This document shows, piece after piece, positions 1 through 8,064 of a stretch of 64,000 nucleotides of DNA (position 1 is its first letter; the number at the start of each line of letters is the position of its first letter). The stretch covers positions 6,116,501-6,180,500 of the forward strand of contig NZ_WBXN01000004.1 in NCBI RefSeq assembly GCF_008973465.1, written 5' to 3'. Source of the DNA: Streptomyces sp. SS1-1. Its GTDB lineage: Bacteria > Actinomycetota > Actinomycetes > Streptomycetales > Streptomycetaceae. Made by a program: the position numbers and the translations under genes. Below the pieces are notes generated by a model. The model had not been told where the DNA came from, did no database searches, and saw nothing but the letters and a program-made list of their open reading frames with translations.

Positions 1-1497
1 CGCGTCCCACGCCGTCGTGCCGGCCAGTTCGGCCACCGTCCGCACCGCGGCCGACAGCCCTTCGCGAGCCGCCGCGGCCTCGCGGGCCAGGTCCTGCGGA
101 TCGATGTCCGACTGGGAGGCCCGCACCTGCCGGGCGGGTGTCACGTCCACGACCTCGTCGAGCAAGTCGACCACGCTCACCGCCCGTGCCACACCGGCCT
201 GCGCCTCGAAGCCGTCCGGGTCCTCGGCATACGCCGTCCACGCGGAGAGGATCTGCTCGGTCACCCGTGCCCAGTCCACCGAACCCGAACGGGTTGCGCC
301 CCGCCCCGGGGTTGACGGCTCGCCCACCGGGTCGACGAACAGCACGCTCTGGTAGGCCGGCCGCGTCGGCTCGGGGCGTTGCAGCACCCACACCTGCAGG
401 CCGATGTGGAGCGGGACCGCCGCCCCCGGAGGCAGGGCGGCGACGGCACGCAGCGCGCCGCTCCGGATCAGTTCGGCGCGGATACGGCGGCCGGAGGAGC
501 GGGACGCCGTAGCCGGCGGGAGGAGGAGTACGGCGTGGCCGCCCGGCTCGAGGTGGGACAGCGCGTGCTGGATCCAGGCCAGTTCCGACTCGGCGCGGGG
601 CGGGAAGCCGTACGCCCAGCGCGAGTCATAGGCCAGTTCGTCGTGTCCCCAGTCCCGGTCGCCGTAGGGCGGGTTGCACAGGACGGCGTCGACCGTGAGG
701 TCCGGGAACGCGTCGGCACGCAGACTGTCGCCCGTGCGCACGGTGACCTGTGCGCCCTCGCCCGCCGTCAAGGTCACGCCGACCGCGGTGCGACGCGCCT
801 GGACCGGCACGCTGTCCTGCCCGTACAGCTCACGCGCGCCCCGTGCCGCCGCAGCCGTCAGCAGGGTGCCGCTGCCGCAGGCCGGATCGAGGACGCGGGC
901 CGGGTCGGCCGGGACCAGGCCGGCCATCAGGTCGGCCAAGGGGGCGGGGGTTCGGTAGGCGCCGCTGGCAGCGCTGTCCTCCAGCTCCCGCTCGGCCAGT
1001 ACACCGAGCGCCGCCTGCGCGCCTTCGTCGCGGACACAGAGCAGCAGAGCGCGCAGGACGGTGGTGTCGACGTCGGTGAACCGGACCGATTCCGTGTCCG
1101 AGACCACGTCCGCCACCCCGGCGGCAGCCTCGTTCGCCCGCTTCACCAGGTCGGCGTCGGTCGCCGCGAGCAGGTCCGTGAGCTCGTCGGCGGGACGGCG
1201 GGCCGCCGCCAGGACGAGGACGAGCAGGTCGGAGGCACCGGCTCCCGCCGGCTCGCGGAGACGCAGAGTGGTGCGCAACTCCCCGCTGGGCGTGGCCGCC
1301 GTGTGCTGTCCGCGGGAGGCGAGCCAGGCACGGACCTCTTCGAGGTCGTAGAGCGGGCTGCTGTCGGTGCCGCCCGAGGGCGCGGGGAAGTCGTCGTGCC
1401 GCCGGCGCCAGTTGCTGACGGTGGCGCGCGTGACGCCCGCGATGCGGGAGATCTCGGCGGCTGTCACCTGGGCGGAGGGTGTGGAGGGCTGCGGCAT
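1..1497 (-). CDS. N-6 adenine-specific DNA methylase (partial, 3' end outside window)
   Basis: A minus-strand frame stays open for 499 codons from ATG at 1497 to the window edge, so the C-terminus is missing. Residues ~10-60 look like a helix-turn-helix (AEISRIAGVTRATVSNWRRR). SAM-binding motif I is DPACGSGTLL and catalytic motif IV is NPPYG, which together place it among N6-adenine methylases of the type I M-subunit/PglX kind (family knowledge). It would methylate adenine in DNA. It is divergent from the DGQHR-like gene at 1767 and sits at the edge of an apparent defence island, so it could be a self-marking enzyme for one of the neighbouring systems or an orphan. The missing end prevents a finer call. 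Confidence 0.85.
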   Translation of the reverse strand, partial: MPQPSTPSAQVTAAEISRIAGVTRATVSNWRRRHDDFPAPSGGTDSSPLYDLEEVRAWLASRGQHTAATPSGELRTTLRLREPAGAGASDLLVLVLAAARRPADELTDLLAATDADLVKRANEAAAGVADVVSDTESVRFTDVDTTVLRALLLCVRDEGAQAALGVLAERELEDSAASGAYRTPAPLADLMAGLVPADPARVLDPACGSGTLLTAAAARGARELYGQDSVPVQARRTAVGVTLTAGEGAQVTVRTGDSLRADAFPDLTVDAVLCNPPYGDRDWGHDELAYDSRWAYGFPPRAESELAWIQHALSHLEPGGHAVLLLPPATASRSSGRRIRAELIRSGALRAVAALPPGAAVPLHIGLQVWVLQRPEPTRPAYQSVLFVDPVGEPSTPGRGATRSGSVDWARVTEQILSAWTAYAEDPDGFEAQAGVARAVSVVDLLDEVVDVTPARQVRASQSDIDPQDLAREAAAAREGLSAAVRTVAELAGTTAWDA

Positions 1498-1533
1498 GGG
1501 TGAGGTCCTGGCTCCGATGGTCGGCGTGGTCAC

Positions 1534-1561
1534 ACCCTACAGCACCCGTCAACCCTGGCAA
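1534..1561 (-). promoter_or_regulatory. Candidate promoter of the DNA methylase
   Basis: On the minus strand TTGCCA (1561-1556) and TAGGGT (1539-1534) are separated by 16 bases, about 37 bases upstream of the methylase ATG at 1497. The hexamers resemble vegetative -35 and -10 boxes. The 1498-1766 intergenic region otherwise shows no gene and must also hold the promoter of the divergent gene. Confidence 0.35.
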
Positions 1562-1766
1562 GTTGATGGACAATGCTTTCACGGTCATGCTTACATGGAA
1601 TCGCTTCCGCCGGTGAGCAGTGCACCGGTGGTCCGACACAGCACGTACCTGGCCACAGCCATGTCTCGAGAGCCCGGCCCGCGTCTCAGCTCCACATCAC
1701 GACACCTGCGAAGTCCGCGCCTCGCGGCTTGACGCCGGGCCATCGATCACCATCAGGGGGGACCCC

Positions 1767-3032
1767 ATGCGCCTGACCATGCCGAGCGGCATCCCGGAAG
1801 GAATCCCGCTCACCGTCATGCCGTTCCGCGAGGACGCCGTCATCGGCACCATGTCCCTCGCCACGCTGGTGCGGCTCGTGCCGTCGCCGCGTCAGGAGGA
1901 GGACCCGCGCGTCCTCAAGGCCGCTTCCGGGCACGACCGGCGCCGCGCCGAACTGCGTGCGACCGTGCAGCGGACGCTGAAGTCCCAGAAGGGCAAGAAC
2001 ATCCCGGACTACGCCGAGTACATCGCCGCCGGCATCCTCGGCAAGCACGGCTCCGCCTGGTCCACGCCGCCCGTCACGCTCTGGCACCCGGGCGAGGTCG
2101 CCGCGATGAGCGACGAGCTGGTTCCCGGCTCCGGCCTGCGGACGCTGACGGTGGCTCCGGACGCCATGGTGATCGCCGTCGACGGCGAGACCCAGACCAC
2201 CGCCTGGCACGACATCTACCGGGACCCGGAGGCCTTCGGCCTCAGCTACACCGAGCTCAACCAGCGCGTCCGCATCCCCTTCGAGCTCTACCTCGGGATC
2301 TCTGCGGCGGACGCCCGGCAGATCTTCTACGACCGCAACGTCAAGGGCGTCGACGTCGCCAAGAACCTGGCCATGTCCATGGATCAGCGGGACGTGGCCA
2401 CCCGCCTCGCCTACGCCGTCGGCGAGACGCTCGAGGTCGAGTCGGACGGGCAGCGGATGCCGTTCGGCAAGCTGGTCAACGCGGGGAAGCGGCAACTCAC
2501 CAAGTCCGACAAGGAGGTGGTGACCCTGTCCGCGCTGCGGGCACTGATCGTCACCACCGTCTTCGGCAGCAAGGGTGTCCACTACTCGGCGGCCAACGTC
2601 CACGAGGGAGACCTGCCGCCCAGCACCGACGCCGACGAGGTGGCGACGGTGGTCGCCCGCCTGGTGTCCCGGCTGATCGGGGACCACTTCCCGGACTTCG
2701 CCCGGCGCAGCGCCATCACCGCCCCGGCCGTGATGGCGGGCCTCGGCATCCTGCTTCACCGCGCCACCCCGTGGTGCGCCCCCGATGACGCGGTGAACTA
2801 CGAGACGGTGGAGCACCTGCTCGCCGACGTCCGCTGGGAGCGCGAAGCCTGCTACTGGGAGGGCGTCTGCGCCACCGTGGGCTCCTCCGGTCGCCTCAAC
2901 TTCAGCGGGGGTGTCAGGGACTCAGCCGGCCGCGTCGCCGGCGCGCTCCTCCGTCCGAGCAGCGAACTGGGTCAGAAGGTCCGCGGCGTACGTCCGTCAA
3001 CAGCGCCATATCAGGGTCCTGTTGACGTGTAG
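1767..3032 (+). CDS. DGQHR-domain/DndB-like protein
   Basis: A 421-aa protein. ATG at 1767 is chosen because a GGGGGGACC purine run precedes it; the frame is open further upstream but without a ribosome site. The middle carries VIAVDGETQTTAW, where DndB and DGQHR proteins have a D-G-Q-H-R box, followed by IPFELYLGISAADARQIFYDRN, which matches the usual 'FxxxN' segment after that box. DndB-type proteins regulate or assist phosphorothioate and other DNA modification systems (family knowledge). Only the D-G of the signature is kept, so any activity linked to the motif may be altered. No dndA, C, D or E genes are in the window. It faces the DNA methylase, so a shared role in DNA modification or its control is a reasonable inference. 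Confidence 0.6.
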   Translation: MRLTMPSGIPEGIPLTVMPFREDAVIGTMSLATLVRLVPSPRQEEDPRVLKAASGHDRRRAELRATVQRTLKSQKGKNIPDYAEYIAAGILGKHGSAWSTPPVTLWHPGEVAAMSDELVPGSGLRTLTVAPDAMVIAVDGETQTTAWHDIYRDPEAFGLSYTELNQRVRIPFELYLGISAADARQIFYDRNVKGVDVAKNLAMSMDQRDVATRLAYAVGETLEVESDGQRMPFGKLVNAGKRQLTKSDKEVVTLSALRALIVTTVFGSKGVHYSAANVHEGDLPPSTDADEVATVVARLVSRLIGDHFPDFARRSAITAPAVMAGLGILLHRATPWCAPDDAVNYETVEHLLADVRWEREACYWEGVCATVGSSGRLNFSGGVRDSAGRVAGALLRPSSELGQKVRGVRPSTAPYQGPVDV

Positions 3033-3168
3033 ATCCGTTCGGCCGAGCACCGCCCGCACGAGTCCCTTCACCTGGGCACGGCCCCTCGCTCCCGCGTATC
3101 CGGTGTCTCGGGGCCGTACCCGAAGGGCGGCCTCCGTCCGCCCTCTCCATACAGACAAGGAAAAGACC

Positions 3169-3807
3169 ATGAACATCCCGAACATCGCCGTCGCGCCCCG
3201 CACACCGATCACGACGAGCCCGGCCCGCAGGCGCAAGCCCCTCCTGGCCGTGGCCGCGGCAGCCGCGGGCGTCCTCCTCACCGCCTGTTCCGGTATCGAC
3301 GGCACCGAGACCGACTCCACGCCGAAGAGCGCCACGGTCAGTGCTTCGCAGGAGGACCAGACCGCCGAGAAGGAGGCGGCGTCGGACGCCGTGGACGACT
3401 CCGAGGGCGACACCTTCACCGTCGACCTCGACAAGACCGCCACGTGGAACAACGGCGTCAAGGCGCACCTGGGCAGCTTCGGCCGGGGTACCTCCGGCGA
3501 GTACGCCAGCCCATCCGGCAAGGCCTACCTGTCCTTCTCCGTCACGGTGGAGAACGGCTCCAAGTCCGCCCTCGACCTGAGCATGATCAGCCTGTCCTGC
3601 CCGGAGGGTGCCGAGGAGGTCTTCGACACGGACGCGGGGTTCGACGGTGCGCCGGACACGCACCTCCTGTCGGGCAAGTCCGGGACCTGGAAGGCGGCCT
3701 GCGTGTTCCCCAAGACCGCCAAGGACGCCCAGATCGAGATCACGCCGGCCGACACCTCGGGCTCCGGGTGGTACCGCACGGCCATCTTCACCGGCCAGGT
3801 GCGATAA
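3169..3807 (+). CDS. Secreted lipoprotein, DUF4352-like
   Basis: A 212-aa protein from ATG at 3169, preceded by AAGGAAAAG. The N-terminus is basic (RRRK), then a hydrophobic stretch ends in the lipobox LLTAC, so the Cys at about residue 40 should be lipidated. An acidic Ser/Thr-rich linker follows. From about residue 85 a beta-rich domain (YLSFSVTVENGSKSALDLS) resembles DUF4352/telokin-like domains, which are small extracytoplasmic immunoglobulin-like folds of unclear function. It lies between two genes of the putative island but looks like an ordinary actinobacterial lipoprotein. Whether it belongs to the island cannot be told from the sequence. Confidence 0.6.
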   Translation: MNIPNIAVAPRTPITTSPARRRKPLLAVAAAAAGVLLTACSGIDGTETDSTPKSATVSASQEDQTAEKEAASDAVDDSEGDTFTVDLDKTATWNNGVKAHLGSFGRGTSGEYASPSGKAYLSFSVTVENGSKSALDLSMISLSCPEGAEEVFDTDAGFDGAPDTHLLSGKSGTWKAACVFPKTAKDAQIEITPADTSGSGWYRTAIFTGQVR

Positions 3808-3859
3808 CCCGCGCCGCAGCGGCTTCCCCGACCTCCGACCCGCCTGAGAGGACACCGTC

Positions 3860-5482
3860 GTGATGGCAGAACACACCGAGCTGATCCGCCGGCTCGCCGA
3901 CGACTTCACCGCCCTGGAGGAGGCCGTTCTCCGTCAGGCGAACGGGGTCTGCGCAGCGGAGACGGCGGCGGCTCTGGAGGATCCCGCGCTCGTCGGCCCC
4001 GTCACCGTCGTCCTCGCGCACGCCGACGTCCTCGCCCGCGGGGCCGTACGGCGGGCGGAGCTCGCGGTACAGCCTGCCGAGCGGCTGCGGCGCCTGCGTG
4101 CGCAGGCGCGCACGGTGCGACGGGCACGGTCGCGGGCGGAGGCCCGGTACAAGAAGGAGCGTGCCCGTCGGCTCGGCCGTCCGCGGCCGGTGGAGCCGCT
4201 GGAGCTGAGAGTCGTGCGCGTGGCCTTCCCCTCGTCGTTCCATGAGTTCCTGCGGCAGGAACTCCGTGGCAGGGGGCTGCCGGACGGCTCGCCGCACGCT
4301 CCGGAAAGCGACCTCGCCCGATGGGCCTGGGAGCGGGCGAGGGGCGGCGGGGAGGTGCCGGCGGCGGTACGCGAACTCCTGGACCGTGACGACGAGGCGT
4401 TCGTCCAGGCGCTCCTGCTCGACGCCAGGGAGGAGGAGAACCCGCTTCTCCCGCACGACGCGGTGGTCGAGCGGTGGAGCCGCCACAGCCGCACGGCATC
4501 CGCATGGGGACGCTACGCGATCGGGCAGGCGGAACGGGACGTGCTCGCCTGCCTCCCGACCGCTCGGCGTACACGACTTGACGCGCTGGACGATGCGTAC
4601 CAGGACGCCGCGGTGCTCGCCGCTCGCTCGCGTGAAGCGCACCTTCGGGTGGCCGATCTCCATGAACGGATGCAGGCCTGTGTGGCGTCGGCACCCTTCG
4701 CGGAGGTCGTGGCCCACTGTCGTACCGGTGCGTTGGCGCGTTTCCGGGACGCCCAGCCCGAGGCCTGGCGGCGGGTTCGGGACCTCACCGCGAAGCACCA
4801 GGCGGACTGCTCCGAACAGGCCGACGGCTGCCGGCGTTGTCACGGGAGTCTCGCCCAGGTGATGGCCGACGAACTCACCGGCCGGGACGAGGGCGGGGAG
4901 GGCGAGTTCTCGGTGGCGTCGGCCTCGGCTCACGACGACCGGTACGCCCTGCTCGCCGACCTTCCCGACACCGCCGTCGTGGCCGTCGCCGACGCCGCCC
5001 TGGGGGAGGACTCCGCCGTGTGCGGCTACGGCTGGGCCTCGGAGACGGGGAGCACCGGGCACGGGGACTCCATGGCCGCGAGCAGCGGTGAAGCGGAGGT
5101 CATCGGTATCTGCGCCGCCGCTCTCAGCCTCCTCGAACACCACCAGGAAGCGCTGGTGGTCCTTCTGTGCGACAGCACCGAGGCCGTCGACGCGGTCGAC
5201 TCCGCCCTGACGGCCGCCGATCCCGGCGCCGCCCACCGCACCCTTCTGTTCCCGGAGAGCCGGGAGCTGATGGCTCGCCTGGTGCGCCACCGTGACCGCG
5301 TCCAGGTGCGCTGGCTGAAGGGGCATGTCGGGCACGACCTCAACGAGATCGCGGATGCCTGCGCCCGTCTTGCCCTTCGCCGTGCCACGGGGCGCATTCC
5401 TGCCTCTATGGCAAGAAAGGAGGCGGCGCGGATTCTGCGCACGTTCGGTTCCGCGCAGCGCCAGTCGTCGTCCGCCGCATAA
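3860..5482 (+). CDS. Protein with C-terminal RNase H domain
   Basis: A 540-aa protein. The start is GTG at 3860 or ATG at 3863, both after GAGAGGAC. Residues 1-360 are helical and rich in Arg and Glu and match nothing I recognise. A Cys-rich stretch (CSEQADGCRRCH) lies near 315-325. Residues ~370-510 form an RNase H fold with four acidic positions in family order: D378 (VAVADAAL), E413 (AEVIGI), D438 (LLCDS) and D499 (NEIADACARL). WLKGHVGHDLNE closely matches the handle region of RNase HI. It would be predicted to cut RNA in RNA-DNA hybrids. A long unknown N-terminal domain and a place in a defence-like island suggest a specialised role rather than housekeeping RNase H. It ends about 520 bases before the helicase-Hsp70 operon. 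Confidence 0.65.
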   Translation: MMAEHTELIRRLADDFTALEEAVLRQANGVCAAETAAALEDPALVGPVTVVLAHADVLARGAVRRAELAVQPAERLRRLRAQARTVRRARSRAEARYKKERARRLGRPRPVEPLELRVVRVAFPSSFHEFLRQELRGRGLPDGSPHAPESDLARWAWERARGGGEVPAAVRELLDRDDEAFVQALLLDAREEENPLLPHDAVVERWSRHSRTASAWGRYAIGQAERDVLACLPTARRTRLDALDDAYQDAAVLAARSREAHLRVADLHERMQACVASAPFAEVVAHCRTGALARFRDAQPEAWRRVRDLTAKHQADCSEQADGCRRCHGSLAQVMADELTGRDEGGEGEFSVASASAHDDRYALLADLPDTAVVAVADAALGEDSAVCGYGWASETGSTGHGDSMAASSGEAEVIGICAAALSLLEHHQEALVVLLCDSTEAVDAVDSALTAADPGAAHRTLLFPESRELMARLVRHRDRVQVRWLKGHVGHDLNEIADACARLALRRATGRIPASMARKEAARILRTFGSAQRQSSSAA

Positions 5483-5628
5483 GTTCGCTATCCGGCACGG
5501 CGGTTGCCCCGAGTCATTGACGGACTTCCCGGAGGAAAGGCGTCCCGCGTTCATGTTCCTCGTCGCCCCGCGCACGCCACGGCAATGCCGACCCGTGTGC
5601 CCCGGCACGCTGCCTACCAGCACAACGA

Positions 5629-5658
5629 TTGACGTACTCCATACTTCAACCACATCAT
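5629..5658 (+). promoter_or_regulatory. Candidate promoter of the six-gene operon
   Basis: TTGACG at 5629-5634 is followed after 18 bases by CATCAT at 5653-5658, a fair match to a vegetative promoter, inside the AT-richest stretch upstream of the operon. It lies about 345 bases before the GTG start of the first gene. Confidence 0.4.
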
Positions 5659-5816
5659 CTACACAGGTAATCTTTGATTTCAGGGTGCACCGATCTCCGC
5701 GTCCTGCGGGTCGGCGGAGCTCTGCGGCTGATGCGGGGGAATCACCGATGGTGAGGCTATGGCCATATCTTTCGGATGATTCCTCGAGCATCCACGGGGT
5801 GCCGGTAAGAAATGGT

Positions 5817-5835
5817 GGGGGGATGGGTGGGGGGG
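5817..5835 (+). other. G-run, possible G-quadruplex
   Basis: Three G-tracts of 6, 3 and 7 bases are separated by AT and T, enough for four runs of three guanines. They lie on the coding strand about 170 bases upstream of the operon's first start. This could fold as a quadruplex in DNA or in the leader RNA. It may equally be chance in a GC-rich genome. Confidence 0.4.
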
Positions 5836-6003
5836 CCGCGCGCGTTGCGTGCCGTGGCGTCACGTCTGGGTGGCGCGATCGAGGGCTGAGGCCGAGGGGT
5901 GTCAGGAACGGCGCGCTTGACGGCCGTTCAGAGTGACACGGAAGACCGTTCCATGCCGGGGGCTGCGTCAACAGGGCATCGGAACAACTCTTTTGGGGAC
6001 AGA

Positions 6004-8064
6004 GTGGATCATTCTTATCAGGTGTGGCAGGACGTGCTGGCCGAGGAGTTCTTCGGACGGCAGCACGCCGGTCACCCCACGGTGTTCTACGTCGATGACG
6101 ACGTGGAGCAGGAGCTCAGGCAGGGCTACGGCCTGGAGGAGCCGCTCGCCGAGTGTGTCGGCAGGTTCCTGCGGTTGGGGACGGCCGAACCGTACGAAGC
6201 GCTGGAGGCCTACCGCTGGCGCAGGCGTCAGCAGGACAAGGACGACATACCCGCGTTCCTGCCGTTGCTGGCCTGCTCGGTCGTGGCCGCGTCCCGGATG
6301 GTGAACGACCGGAACCACCGGGCCACCGCCTACCACGCCCGCTTCTCGACCCTGCTGACCGGTGACGAGAGGCAACTGGGCAGCGCCCACTACGAGCCCG
6401 TGTCCCGCATGTGGCAGGTGCTGGCCGCCTGGCAGCGAGAACAGCACGGTGCCCGGGGCCTGTGCACCATTCCGCTTCCGACGGACCTGCCGTCCAACCG
6501 GAGCATGATCGGATTCGCCCAGTCCCAGGCCCTCATCAGCGGCAGGGACCGGTCCTTCATGCCGCGGTTCTTCCGCTCGCTGCGCGAGCACGGTACGACC
6601 TGGCCGCTGCCGGGAGAGACGCTGCTCGCCCAGATCGAGATCCGGGGCATGGAACGGCACTTCTCCAAGGGTTTCCGCAACGCCCTCCAGGAAGAGGAGT
6701 TCCGCCCGCTGCTCGCCAAGCTCATGGGCAACTACGCGGCGTCCTGGGACGGTTCGGACGAGCTGGTACCGACCGAGGTCGTCCGGGCCGAACTCCTCGT
6801 ACGACTGGACGCGGGGCGTCTGGGATGGGTGGCGCGCCTGCGGTCCCCCGAGCGGAAGAGCCGCGTCGAACTGAGAGGCGGCGTCGTTCTCGAACAACTC
6901 GGCGACACCGCCTACTACGAGGTGACGGGGCTGCCCGAGCCCGGCGCGGGCACCCTGACCAAGGGCATCAGACGCGATGGCGACCGCCTGGTGCTCAGCC
7001 GTCCGCCGTCCCCCGTCCTGGTGCTCGCACGCGATGACGTACTCGGAGTCTGGGCCACGACCGACGGCTTCCGCCCAGGAGAACCACACGTCGTACTCGC
7101 CGCGCCGACCGCACAGCGGGATGTGCAGCGACTGCTGGACAAGGCCGCGACCACGGGCCGCAGCGCCGACACGAGCAAGCTGAGCTGGGTGCCGCAGGGC
7201 TGGTCCCTGCACAAGCCCGTCACGTTCGACGACGCGGTCACGCTGCGCAGGGCGCTCCACGAGGTCCAGGGAGCCGTTGGCCTGCTGCAGCCGCCGGCCC
7301 AGTTCAAGCTCCGCCTGGAGGGCGGGCTGAAGCTGGCGCCTTCGCTCGACCCCCACCTGTACCTGACAGGGGGAGAGCCGCAGGTCGTCCTCCCGGACGA
7401 GGTGGAGGGCACGGGCCTCCTCCTGGTCGACGGCAAGGAGCGGAGCGAGCTGCGGAAGGCGATCGCCACCGGTCGTGCCGTTCCCCTGACAGGCCTCGGG
7501 CTGGAGCCGGGACGTCACACCGTGAGCTACGCGGGCGTGGAGGTCGAGTTCGCCACCGCCGACCAGGCCGACGTCGAGCCGAGGATCACCAAGGTCTGCG
7601 GTTTCACCGTGGTGGACGGCAAGGCGTCCGAGTCGCCCGCGCTCCTGGAGGAGCGCGCTCTGCCCACCGGCATCGTCGGCGCCGACTGCACGGGTGCGGC
7701 GTCCGACCACGCAGCCGATCGTACGGAGTTGTGCCGCCGGGACGCGGACGAGGTGCTGTTCGCGGCGGCCGACGGACGGCTGTGGACGCTGGAAACCCCG
7801 GAAAAGCCCGACTGGTGGACCGAGCGGCTTCCCGACACTCCGGCCCCCCTCCGCTTCGAGGCCGACTTCCACGGCATCGGCGGCTGGCTCCTGGAGCGCC
7901 GCAGCGGGCGATGGCGGGGAACCCCTGTCGACCCCAGTGCGGCGAACCCGGCGCCCACAGCCAACGCGCGGGCGTGGGCCCGCGCCGTCCTCAACGCCCA
8001 GCAGGTGTCCGACGATCCCGCGTGGGCCGGTTACGTGCAGGCCGCGAAGGAGCTCGACCGATGA
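6004..8064 (+). CDS. Unrecognised 686-aa protein, first gene of helicase-Hsp70 operon
   Basis: GTG at 6004 is chosen because GGGGAC ends four bases before it; an upstream in-frame ATG at 5953 has no ribosome site. I do not recognise a family. The N-terminal ~230 residues look helical and rich in aromatic and charged residues (YQVWQDVLAEEFFG; HFSKGFRNALQEEEF). The middle and C-terminal parts look beta-rich, with repeated short hydrophobic strands such as SPVLVLARDDVLGVWATTDGF. No signal peptide, membrane segment or nuclease motif is visible, so it is probably cytosolic. Its stop overlaps the next start by four bases, so it should be translationally coupled to the rest of the operon. A structural or target-recognition subunit is a guess from position only. 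Confidence 0.75.
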   Translation: MDHSYQVWQDVLAEEFFGRQHAGHPTVFYVDDDVEQELRQGYGLEEPLAECVGRFLRLGTAEPYEALEAYRWRRRQQDKDDIPAFLPLLACSVVAASRMVNDRNHRATAYHARFSTLLTGDERQLGSAHYEPVSRMWQVLAAWQREQHGARGLCTIPLPTDLPSNRSMIGFAQSQALISGRDRSFMPRFFRSLREHGTTWPLPGETLLAQIEIRGMERHFSKGFRNALQEEEFRPLLAKLMGNYAASWDGSDELVPTEVVRAELLVRLDAGRLGWVARLRSPERKSRVELRGGVVLEQLGDTAYYEVTGLPEPGAGTLTKGIRRDGDRLVLSRPPSPVLVLARDDVLGVWATTDGFRPGEPHVVLAAPTAQRDVQRLLDKAATTGRSADTSKLSWVPQGWSLHKPVTFDDAVTLRRALHEVQGAVGLLQPPAQFKLRLEGGLKLAPSLDPHLYLTGGEPQVVLPDEVEGTGLLLVDGKERSELRKAIATGRAVPLTGLGLEPGRHTVSYAGVEVEFATADQADVEPRITKVCGFTVVDGKASESPALLEERALPTGIVGADCTGAASDHAADRTELCRRDADEVLFAAADGRLWTLETPEKPDWWTERLPDTPAPLRFEADFHGIGGWLLERRSGRWRGTPVDPSAANPAPTANARAWARAVLNAQQVSDDPAWAGYVQAAKELDR

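Larger units (their letters stand above)
5483..6003 (+). other. Long leader region before the helicase-Hsp70 operon
   Basis: About 520 bases without a convincing gene. The part around 5600-5700 is markedly AT-richer than the flanking genes and holds a candidate promoter. The distal part contains a run of guanines at 5817-5835. Frames that cross this stretch have no ribosome site and Arg/Pro-rich shadow composition. If the promoter is right, the transcript has a leader of roughly 340 bases. Confidence 0.5.

Noticed and set aside
830..1639. Minus-strand open frame of 269 aa over the start of the methylase
   Set aside because: It is a shadow: Arg/His/Pro-rich with no motif, while another minus frame from 1497 gives a complete HTH plus methylase motifs.
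3788..5971. Long minus-strand frame of 727 aa
   Set aside because: Antisense shadow of the RNase H gene; no ribosome site, no recognisable motif, composition typical of GC-rich shadows.
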